From CAZFQD01 sp964520885 (GTDB lineage Bacteria; Bacillota; Clostridia; Oscillospirales; SIG519): a stretch of DNA of 12,261 nucleotides. Made by a program: the position numbers and the translations under genes. The notes under the pieces were generated by a model that made no database searches, was not told the origin of the DNA, and was given only the letters and a program-made list of their open reading frames with translations. The stretch covers positions 1 to 12,261 of the forward strand of contig CAZFQD010000064.1 in the NCBI GenBank assembly GCA_964520885.1, read 5' to 3'. Of this stretch, positions 6,123 through 12,261 are shown in pieces (positions within the stretch are counted from its first letter, which is position 1; every line of letters begins with the position of its first letter).

Positions 6123-7289
6123 ATGTTAAAAGATGGTATACATTCTATGGTAGATAGAGAAAAAATGATTCCTAATGCTAAAAAGCTCAGAGATACATAT
6201 GAAATGAAAAAAGATGCACCAATATATATGCGTGAATTCGGGTTTATGTCAATTGACAGATGGGTTGAAGAGGGACATATTTCTGGTATTGATGATATGC
6301 TTAATATGGGACTTTATGATGAAGGCGGAAAAGATGGTGGAAACTGCTGGCTATGGGGATTAGGGTGGACGGAGTCGGATATGGTTCCTGCATTTGAAGA
6401 AAAAGTTATAGAAGATAGAGGAGACCATGAAGTTGTTTTAGATTTAGCTGGCAGACATGTGCTTTTTTTCAAAGGAAGACGAAATGGATTTATGCCAGAA
6501 TATATAGAACATCCAGTAAAAGACATAAAAACATGGGAAGAGAATATAAAACCGAGGTTAAATCCTAAATCTCCTGAAAGATATGGAGCGGAATTTCAGG
6601 CGAGTATGAAAGATGCTATTGAATTAGCGGGAAATGGTTCAATGATTCGCCAATTTATTATTGGAGGATATATGTATCTTCGCAGTCTTATTGGGCCGCT
6701 TGAACTATTAACTATGTTTTATGATAATCCGGAGTTAATACATAATTGTATGGAAACTTGGCTTAATTTAGCTGATTATTATGTTGCACAAGTTCAGAAA
6801 AATGTTACTCTTGATGAAATTGCATTTGGTGAAGATATTTGCTACAAGACAGGTCCACTTATTTCTCCTGATATGATGAAGGAGTTTTTATTTCCATATT
6901 ATCAACAATTAATTACTAATACAAAAAAACGACAAATAGATAAGCAACGCAAACTAAACATTTTTCTTGATACAGACGGAGATGTTCGTTCAGTTATAGA
7001 CCATTATAAGCCTCTCGGATTTAATATAATTAGTCCATGTGAAGTGGCGGCTTGTGAGGATGTTACTGAAATAGCCAAGAAATATCCTGATTTAATAATT
7101 CAAGGTGGAATTGATAAAAGAATATTGGCTGAGGGGAAAAATGAAATTGACAGAATGATAGACCATATAATGCCATATATGAAATCAAGAGGGGGATATG
7201 TGCCTCATTGTGACCATGTTGTTCCCGAAGAGGTCTCCTTCGAAAATTATATACATTTTAGAAAAAGATTACTTGAATATTCAAAATAA
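6123..7289 (+). CDS. URO-D superfamily protein, D-x-D-G subgroup
   Basis: The 388-aa protein has the URO-D TIM-barrel features GEDICYKTGPLISPDMMKEF (about residues 238-257), IIQGGIDKR and a C-terminal SFENYIHFRKRL. At the position of the zinc motif H-x-C-G of methyltransferase-type members it has D283-T-D-G286, followed by SPCEVAACED with Cys306 and Cys311, and HCDH at 362-365. I recall this D-x-D-G pattern from a subgroup of URO-D-like proteins encoded beside sugar genes in Firmicutes, so it is probably a subgroup trait rather than damage. The enzymatic reaction is not known to me; neither heme synthesis nor methyl transfer is supported. The start is clear: AAGGAG ends 9 bases before ATG 6123 and a good promoter precedes it. 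The gene heads the unit that continues with the secreted and glycosidase genes. Confidence 0.8.
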   Translation: MLKDGIHSMVDREKMIPNAKKLRDTYEMKKDAPIYMREFGFMSIDRWVEEGHISGIDDMLNMGLYDEGGKDGGNCWLWGLGWTESDMVPAFEEKVIEDRGDHEVVLDLAGRHVLFFKGRRNGFMPEYIEHPVKDIKTWEENIKPRLNPKSPERYGAEFQASMKDAIELAGNGSMIRQFIIGGYMYLRSLIGPLELLTMFYDNPELIHNCMETWLNLADYYVAQVQKNVTLDEIAFGEDICYKTGPLISPDMMKEFLFPYYQQLITNTKKRQIDKQRKLNIFLDTDGDVRSVIDHYKPLGFNIISPCEVAACEDVTEIAKKYPDLIIQGGIDKRILAEGKNEIDRMIDHIMPYMKSRGGYVPHCDHVVPEEVSFENYIHFRKRLLEYSK

Positions 7290-7323
7290 AATTTCATAAT
7301 TTAATAAATGAGGAGGGGTATTA

Positions 7324-8007
7324 ATGCAAAAAATATTAAAAGTATTTGTAACTGTAGTTTATATTTTTATGTTTGCTTTAAACTCCTCATTTTTTTATGT
7401 TAATGCATCTAATAATGAAACAATAGATGATGTTATGGAAGGTTATGTAAAAACCATTGGATATTCGGAATATTTATTAAAAACAGGGAGTGCTCCACAT
7501 CCGGATAGCGAAATTAACATAAATGCAAAGGATTATACTTTTGCCTCTGAGCAAGCACAAGTTACTGTTGGGGAAATACTAGATATTAAAGATTGCCTTT
7601 TGTTGAATGGAATTGGTGGCAAGGTTTATTGGACAGTTGAAGTTGAGCTGGCTGGATATTATGAATTATCTTTTGATTATTGCCCACTACCTTATAAAGG
7701 CACTAATATTGTTTTGAAACTTGAAATTGATAAAAAGACTCCTTTTGATCAAGCCACAAGACTAATATTAAATAGAATATGGAAAGATAATGGGAAAATA
7801 AAAACTGATAAGAAAGGCAATCAGATAGTTCCACCACAAATAGAAGTCCCTCAATGGACAATTGAAAAGGCTAAGGATACTGATGGATACCAAAATGAAC
7901 CCTTTTTATTTTATTTTGGAGCAGGAAAGCATGAAATCAGTTTAGAAACAACCTCTGAGCCAATTGCAATTAATAAAATCATTTTAAATAATTCAAAATC
8001 TTTTTAG
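7324..8007 (+). CDS. Secreted carbohydrate-binding-like domain, stub of an ABC sugar-binding protein
   Basis: The 227-aa protein begins with a signal peptide: Lys near the start, a hydrophobic stretch at about residues 6-26, and likely cleavage after V-N-A28. The rest is one beta-rich domain (about residues 50-222). From memory it resembles the N-terminal, CBM-like domain of very large (about 950 aa) extracellular solute-binding proteins of Firmicutes ABC sugar transporters. Shared features are the APHPD...I.I.A.DY opening, a R.I....RIWKD.G.I..D..GN.I.P.Q.E.P.W stretch, and the final GKHEISLETTSEPIAINKI. The protein ends where that domain ends; no SBP lobes or permease genes follow. It may thus be a truncated transporter component, or a stand-alone secreted binding protein. 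A strong AGGAGGGG ribosome site precedes the start by 5 bases. The next gene lacks its own 5' part, which supports a deletion at this boundary. Confidence 0.7.
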   Translation: MQKILKVFVTVVYIFMFALNSSFFYVNASNNETIDDVMEGYVKTIGYSEYLLKTGSAPHPDSEININAKDYTFASEQAQVTVGEILDIKDCLLLNGIGGKVYWTVEVELAGYYELSFDYCPLPYKGTNIVLKLEIDKKTPFDQATRLILNRIWKDNGKIKTDKKGNQIVPPQIEVPQWTIEKAKDTDGYQNEPFLFYFGAGKHEISLETTSEPIAINKIILNNSKSF

Positions 8008-8031
8008 AAGTAATTTTAGGTGGTAACAGTA

Positions 8032-8052
8032 ATGGAACACAGACTGAAATGA
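8032..8052 (+). other. Six-codon minicistron overlapping the GH2 start
   Basis: AGGTGG (8018-8023) stands 8 bases before ATG 8032, which opens only six codons (MEHRLK) before TGA at 8050-8052. That stop overlaps the GH2 start ATG 8049 as ATGA. It may be the original start of a lacZ gene joined out of frame after a deletion, or a small upstream reading frame allowing reinitiation. Low confidence that it is a functional element. Confidence 0.25.
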
Positions 8053-10361
8053 TATTAACTTTTAATAATACTGAGGTATTAAGAGATAATGTAAACTCAA
8101 ACACTGTAAATGAATTTGTTATTAATAATCCAAACCTTTGGTCTGCCGAAAATCCTAATATCTATAATTTATATGTAGTTGTATCAAAGGGAAATCAAGA
8201 AATAGAGGCAATTTCTCAAGTAGTTGGATTTAAGCACATAGAAATTAAAAACGGAGTATTTTACTTAAACAATCAAAACATTAAACTAAAAGGCATAAAC
8301 AGACATGATTTTCATTATAAAAATGGCTGGACGGTTACATTAGATGAAATGGAAAATGATATATTATTATTAAAGAGATTTAATAATAATTGCATTAGAA
8401 CATCTCATTATCCTAACGACCCCAGATTTTTAGAGCTTTGCGATAGATATGGGATGTATCTTATTGATGAAGCGGATTTAGAAACTCATGGGGCAACTTG
8501 GATGAACAATTGGAGCTATTTTAGCGAAAATCCTGAATGGGAAAATGCTTTTATAGATAGAGTGTCAAGAATGGTATATAGGGACAGAAATCACCCTTGT
8601 ATTGTAATGTGGTCTTTGGGCAATGAAAGTGGCTGGATTAGAAATCATAAAATTTGTAATGATTTAGTCAAAAAATTGGACAAAAAGATACCGGTTCATT
8701 ATGAAGGTGCTATTTACGACGAATGCAAGGGATTTGATGTAGTAAGTATGATGTATCCCGATTTTAACGAAATAAAAAAGCATTTAGAAAATAGAGAGGA
8801 ACAACCATTTTTCCTTTGTGAATATACTCATGGGCAAGGAAATTGTCCTGGTGGATTAGAGGAACATTGGGAAATCATTTATTCAAATGATAAAGCATTA
8901 GGCGGATGTGTTTGGCAAATGTGTGACCATTCGGCAATAGTTTTTAAAGATGATGGCACCGTAAAGTATAAGTATGGATATGGTGGCGATTTTAAAGAAG
9001 GAATTAATGACGGAATTAGAGGTGCAAACGGATTTTTTGACCCTGAACGAGTACCAAGAAATGCCGCATATATGCTAAAACAAGTATACAGACCTATTAG
9101 AGCAAAGCTTTTAGAAAAGAATAACACTATTAACATTGAATTTCAGAATATGCAGGATTTTTTAGATTCAAGTGATATTGAATATATATATGAGCTTTTA
9201 GAAAACGGAATAGTAGTTGAAAAAGGTAAATTTGATATCCAAAATATTTTACCTCATCAAAAAACTGTTTTCACTTTGGCTATAAAAAATGAAATGAAGG
9301 ATAAAAATGAGTACCTACTAAATATTTATTACAATAAAATAAAAAGCACTTCCTATTGTAATGCCGGTTTTGATTTAGGCTTTGAACAATTTTCTTTATC
9401 AAAATTTAATAAAATTTGTTTTAAAAATGAGAAAAAAGACAATATAGTTATTATTGAAAAAAATCAAGATGCTTATGTTCAAGTTGGAAATGTTAATTTG
9501 ATATTAGATAAACGCTACGGAACAATAAAAAGTCTTTGTTGCAATAATGTTGAATTTTTATGCACTACCAATAAAAATGCCGGTGTTTCTGAATATGCTA
9601 TGCCAATTTCGGGACCAAGACTTAATTTTTGGCGTGCACCTGCTTTTAGTGATGCAGAAATTGAGCCGCAATGGCGTGCATACGGCTATGATTGCTTAGA
9701 AACACATATTAATAAAGCAATAATTGAAATAGGCGAGGATGAGTTATTGTTTAAAGTAAATGCCTTTTATGGAGCTAAGGCAATATTGCCGGCTTTTGAA
9801 GCGGACATTGTTTATAGAATATGTAATAGCGGGTTAATTGATATTGAGTATAAGGTGAAGCCATTAAGAGAAGATTTACCGTATTTGGCTAGGTTGGGCT
9901 TAGTAATGGATTTAAGTTATAATTTTAAGCAAGTAGAGTATTACGGAAAAGGTCCGCTTGAAAACTATCCAGATATGCAAGAAGCATCAAGAATTGGTTT
10001 ATTTAGTCAAAGAATATCAAAGTTAGGGGAAATTGATATTTTACCTCAGGAAATGGGAAATCGCTCTCAAATTCGTTGGTGTGCATTTTGTTCAAAACAA
10101 AATAAACTTACAGTTTTCGCAAATGAACCCTTTAATATGAATGCACATCATTATTCACAGGAAATTCTTGAGAAAACTACACATATTGAGGAATTAAAAC
10201 ACCAAATGTTAACTCAAATAAATTTAGATAGTGTAATTGCACCAATTGGTCAATGGTATTGTGGATACCCAAAGGATGATATGCGATTTAAAGTAGTACC
10301 AAATCAAGAATTGAACTTTAAATTCACATTTGTTTTAGAAGATAGCATTAAGAAGAAATAA
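8049..10361 (+). CDS. GH2 beta-galactosidase (LacZ-type) missing its N-terminal domain
   Basis: The frame encodes 770 aa against roughly 1000 for LacZ. Recognisable parts are the end of the Ig-like domain 2 (NNPNLWSAENPNIY, about residues 27-40), the TIM barrel (about 66-355), domain 4 (about 365-460) and the full C-terminal beta-sandwich (about 475-765). Active-site residues match E. coli LacZ: His86 (His357), His120 (His391), Glu145/His147 (Mg ligands Glu416/His418), acid/base Glu193 (Glu461) and nucleophile Glu258 (Glu537). Four of these share an offset of exactly 271, so about 271 N-terminal residues are absent. The missing jelly-roll domain supplies Asn102 and Asp201 and much of the tetramer contact in E. 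coli, so activity is doubtful. The frame is open back to 7992 but has no other usual start codon, and ATG 8049 has no ribosome site of its own. No signal peptide. The 770 open codons suggest a recent loss, an assembly join, or a maintained short form. Confidence 0.85.
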   Translation: MILTFNNTEVLRDNVNSNTVNEFVINNPNLWSAENPNIYNLYVVVSKGNQEIEAISQVVGFKHIEIKNGVFYLNNQNIKLKGINRHDFHYKNGWTVTLDEMENDILLLKRFNNNCIRTSHYPNDPRFLELCDRYGMYLIDEADLETHGATWMNNWSYFSENPEWENAFIDRVSRMVYRDRNHPCIVMWSLGNESGWIRNHKICNDLVKKLDKKIPVHYEGAIYDECKGFDVVSMMYPDFNEIKKHLENREEQPFFLCEYTHGQGNCPGGLEEHWEIIYSNDKALGGCVWQMCDHSAIVFKDDGTVKYKYGYGGDFKEGINDGIRGANGFFDPERVPRNAAYMLKQVYRPIRAKLLEKNNTINIEFQNMQDFLDSSDIEYIYELLENGIVVEKGKFDIQNILPHQKTVFTLAIKNEMKDKNEYLLNIYYNKIKSTSYCNAGFDLGFEQFSLSKFNKICFKNEKKDNIVIIEKNQDAYVQVGNVNLILDKRYGTIKSLCCNNVEFLCTTNKNAGVSEYAMPISGPRLNFWRAPAFSDAEIEPQWRAYGYDCLETHINKAIIEIGEDELLFKVNAFYGAKAILPAFEADIVYRICNSGLIDIEYKVKPLREDLPYLARLGLVMDLSYNFKQVEYYGKGPLENYPDMQEASRIGLFSQRISKLGEIDILPQEMGNRSQIRWCAFCSKQNKLTVFANEPFNMNAHHYSQEILEKTTHIEELKHQMLTQINLDSVIAPIGQWYCGYPKDDMRFKVVPNQELNFKFTFVLEDSIKKK

Positions 10362-10420
10362 AAAAGTGAAATTGGAACTGGTTACGATTTATTAACAAAA
10401 TTTTAACAGTGCCATTTGCA

Positions 10421-10432
10421 AGGAGAAAGGTG
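10421..10432 (+). promoter_or_regulatory. Ribosome binding site that decides the lipoprotein start
   Basis: AGGAG (10421-10425) and AAGGTG (10427-10432) lie just before ATG 10439, the latter with a 6-base spacing. An upstream in-frame GTG at 10409 would put these sites inside the coding region and spoil the lipoprotein signal, so ATG 10439 is the better start. Confidence 0.7.
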
Positions 10433-10438
10433 ATTTGT

Positions 10439-12187
10439 ATGGGAAAAAGCAGAATATTATTGTTAGTATTAATATTAGTATTAGTATTTGTTTTGACTTC
10501 TTGTAAAGGCAAACTACCGGTTGGTTCAAGTAGTTTAGTCAATTCAGTAGATAGTAGCAATGATTTACAAAGCAGTAGCATAAGTAGTAGTGATTATTTT
10601 TCAAGTGGTAATAGTAGTAGTGATTATTTTTCAAGCGGTATTAGCAGTAGCGGTAGTAGTAATAGCAGTAATAATAGTAGTGGAAATCCCAGTCCAACTA
10701 ATTCACCAAAGCCTAGAACATTTGTTTCACAATTGGTAAATAAAAATGGTCGCACCTATGTTGAATATTTAGATAATCCATATTTAATGTATGGAGTGCA
10801 AATAAGACTTGACAATTTAAGAGCAGAAGGTATTATTGACACAAAAAAGTGGGAAGAGTTGTTTGCAAAAACAAAGGATCTTAATTTTCAAACTATTGAG
10901 TGTCAAGTTGTATGGACTTGTGTTGAATATGAAAAAGATAAATTTGATTTTTATGAACTTGGCTTAATACTTAAATGGTGCAATAAATACGACCTTAATT
11001 TGCAAATAATTTGGTTTGGCTCTAATGTAGCAGGAGGACCTACAGATGTTCCGAAATACATATTAAACGACCGTGCTACATTTCCAAGAAACCCATTAAG
11101 TCCTGAAACCCATTTAGACTATTCCAGCCCAAATTTAATTGCAAGAGAGCAAAATGCTATGAATCAAATGATGAAATTTATTGAGAAAAATGACCCTCAA
11201 TATCGTGTAGTTATGGTTCAAGTTAATGCAGAGCCGGATAATGTTCAAGGCATATCTTTTAATTGGAATGATCCTGTGGCAGTAGCAAAATATATGTGGG
11301 GCGGAGGACAGGCTGATGCTTCAATTAATATGATGGATAAGTTAGGGCAAGTCATTAAAACATCAAACAGAAAAGTGGTAACAAGAGCGGCATTAATAGA
11401 CCAAAGTTATATTAATTCTATTCTCAGAGATAAGCATTATGTAAGAAAGATATTTGATACAGTGGGTATTGACTTAGTAGGAATTGATAATTATGATGCA
11501 ACACTTTCATCACATACAAAGCTAAAAGATTATATAAACAGTGAAATTCCTACTGGAAACATTGCATACACCCCTGAAGCCGGAGGAAATTGTTCCAATA
11601 CCATTAATCAAGTTATGCATGCCTTTTCACGAGGTGAGGGACATTTAATTTACGAACTTAGAACATCTAATTCTATGCCTATTGACCTTGATACCGGTAT
11701 TTTTCGCAGGACAACAACATGGGGTTGGGTAGAGAGAGACGGAACTTTTGATGTGGATGTATATCCAAGAATGCCTTATGGAAAGATGAAGGAATGCAAA
11801 ACAAGTGAAGTTAGAGATTTCAATAGAATGATTTATAAAGCGGATGTGAAACTTGCATCTTTGCCTGTAAGCAATATTGCGACCTTTAATATTGATGCTA
11901 ATACACCAAGCACTCAAAGCTGTGGCACTTATCAAATTCAATATAATTCACCAACAGGAGGAGAAGCATTTGCAATGTGCGATACCAATGGAGACTTAAT
12001 ATTGTTGTCGTTATACGATTTAAGCAAGTTTACAATTCAAGGCAAAACTATTGTTGGTAAGGCATCGCTGGGTTATTATACAAAATTAGGTGTATGGGTG
12101 GAAGAAAGCACAATAAGTGCAAGCGGAAATTCAATTTATTTACATCCAGTTAATTGTGTTCGCATTAGTGCGGGAAATATAAAATAA
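10439..12187 (+). CDS. Surface lipoprotein with a GH-A-type TIM-barrel glycosidase domain (GH35/GH42-like)
   Basis: The 582-aa protein starts with a lipoprotein signal: Lys/Arg, a Leu/Val run, and lipobox L19-T-S-C22, so it should be anchored outside the membrane. A Ser/Asn-rich linker (about residues 25-95) follows, then a TIM-barrel domain (about 105-470) and a small beta-rich C-terminal region. The barrel opens GVQIRLDN, then has CQVVWTCVEYEKDKFDFYEL, as in clan GH-A enzymes that place a WxxxE-type stretch before 'G/KFDF'. Candidate acid/base is Glu265 in VQVNAEPD (compare VENE in GH35); candidate nucleophile is Glu380 in YTPEAGG. The residue before Glu265 is Ala, where clan GH-A normally has Asn. 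Exact GH or DUF family is unsure; GH35, GH42 and DUF4978-type proteins are candidates. It lies 77 bases after the GH2 gene with no terminator between, so it is probably co-transcribed. It likely trims an oligosaccharide or galactoside at the cell surface. Confidence 0.75.
   Translation: MGKSRILLLVLILVLVFVLTSCKGKLPVGSSSLVNSVDSSNDLQSSSISSSDYFSSGNSSSDYFSSGISSSGSSNSSNNSSGNPSPTNSPKPRTFVSQLVNKNGRTYVEYLDNPYLMYGVQIRLDNLRAEGIIDTKKWEELFAKTKDLNFQTIECQVVWTCVEYEKDKFDFYELGLILKWCNKYDLNLQIIWFGSNVAGGPTDVPKYILNDRATFPRNPLSPETHLDYSSPNLIAREQNAMNQMMKFIEKNDPQYRVVMVQVNAEPDNVQGISFNWNDPVAVAKYMWGGGQADASINMMDKLGQVIKTSNRKVVTRAALIDQSYINSILRDKHYVRKIFDTVGIDLVGIDNYDATLSSHTKLKDYINSEIPTGNIAYTPEAGGNCSNTINQVMHAFSRGEGHLIYELRTSNSMPIDLDTGIFRRTTTWGWVERDGTFDVDVYPRMPYGKMKECKTSEVRDFNRMIYKADVKLASLPVSNIATFNIDANTPSTQSCGTYQIQYNSPTGGEAFAMCDTNGDLILLSLYDLSKFTIQGKTIVGKASLGYYTKLGVWVEESTISASGNSIYLHPVNCVRISAGNIK
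10583..10642 (+). repeat. Two 30-bp tandem repeats in the Ser-rich linker
   Basis: Two near-identical 30-base units (10583-10612, 10613-10642) each encode a SSSDYFSSG block plus one residue. They are embedded in a longer run of AGT/AGC serine codons. The array spaces the glycosidase domain from the lipid anchor and could change length by slippage. Confidence 0.75.
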
Positions 12188-12248
12188 AATTTAGCGAAAT
12201 ATTTTCTGATAGTGTAAAAACTTTTATGAAAACTTCTGAAACAAACCC

Positions 12249-12254
12249 TTGACA
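12249..12254 (+). promoter_or_regulatory. Partial promoter at the right edge (-35 TTGACA)
   Basis: A perfect TTGACA in the setting CCCTTGACAGCC, typical of strong clostridial promoters, lies 7 bases from the end of the window. The -10 box would be outside, so this cannot be confirmed. The 61 bases between the lipoprotein stop and this box show no clear terminator. Confidence 0.3.
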
Positions 12255-12261
12255 GCCAAAA

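Noticed and set aside
10409..10438. GTG 10409 as the start of the lipoprotein
   Set aside because: It would add ten charged or polar residues before the signal peptide and bury the AAGGAG/AAGGTG ribosome sites inside the gene.
11645..11941. Minus-strand open frame inside the glycosidase lipoprotein, and similar antisense frames at 123-323, 2159-2356, 2477-2713, 6314-6526, 8879-9136 and 10348-10581
   Set aside because: They lie opposite well-supported genes, have no recognisable domains or good ribosome sites, and reflect low stop density in the complementary frame.
12188..12248. Intrinsic terminator after the lipoprotein gene
   Set aside because: Only short AT repeats (AAAACTT) occur, with no GC stem followed by a T-run.

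Overview
The window looks like an anaerobic, low-GC Bacillota (Clostridia-type) chromosome segment, perhaps from a gut or similar plant-matter-degrading community. The reasons are the strongly AT-rich DNA, purine-rich Shine-Dalgarno sites (AGGAGG, AAGGAG), sigma-A-like promoter boxes, and protein families common in Clostridia. All ten genes I accept are on the + strand and packed as sugar-catabolism operons. No stretch longer than about 300 bases lacks a gene; the longest gap is 170 bases (5953-6122). I see no RNA genes, CRISPR arrays, transposases or phage genes.

Left region (1-5044). A hairpin-capable inverted repeat (10-55) precedes five tightly spaced genes: a DhaK-like kinase subunit, a DhaL-like ATP/ADP subunit, an isomerase of the L-fucose/L-arabinose isomerase superfamily, a class II (Zn) aldolase of the FBA/GatY/KbaY type, and a small uroporphyrinogen-decarboxylase-like (URO-D superfamily) protein. 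Isomerase, kinase and aldolase are the three steps of a classical aldose -> ketose -> ketose phosphate -> two triose-type fragments route. The kinase is unusual. Its DhaK subunit has lost both the substrate-binding His (Thr218 instead) and the acid/base His (Gly55 instead) of true dihydroxyacetone kinases, while keeping the Asp (Asp108). I infer a sugar kinase with a substrate other than dihydroxyacetone.

Middle region (5045-7289). A PocR-domain/AraC regulator follows, preceded by two adjacent palindromes. A 170-base gap with a good sigma-A-type promoter (TTTACA-N17-TATGAT) then leads into a second, longer URO-D-superfamily protein of the subgroup that has D-x-D-G in place of H-x-C-G.

Right region (7290-12261). 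This part holds a secreted 227-residue protein, a GH2 beta-galactosidase-like protein and a Ser-linker lipoprotein with a GH-A-type TIM-barrel glycosidase domain. The secreted protein resembles only the N-terminal carbohydrate-binding-like domain of large ABC-transporter sugar-binding proteins. The GH2 protein starts about 271 residues into the LacZ fold. The simplest reading is that one deletion, or an assembly join, near 7990-8050 removed the rest of the binding protein and the first LacZ domain. A -35-like TTGACA at the right edge suggests another transcription unit beyond the window.

Taken together: extracellular or surface glycosidase(s) and a damaged uptake/beta-galactosidase unit feed sugars to an intracellular isomerase/DhaKL-like kinase/aldolase route, under a PocR-AraC sensor. 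The actual sugar cannot be read from the sequence.
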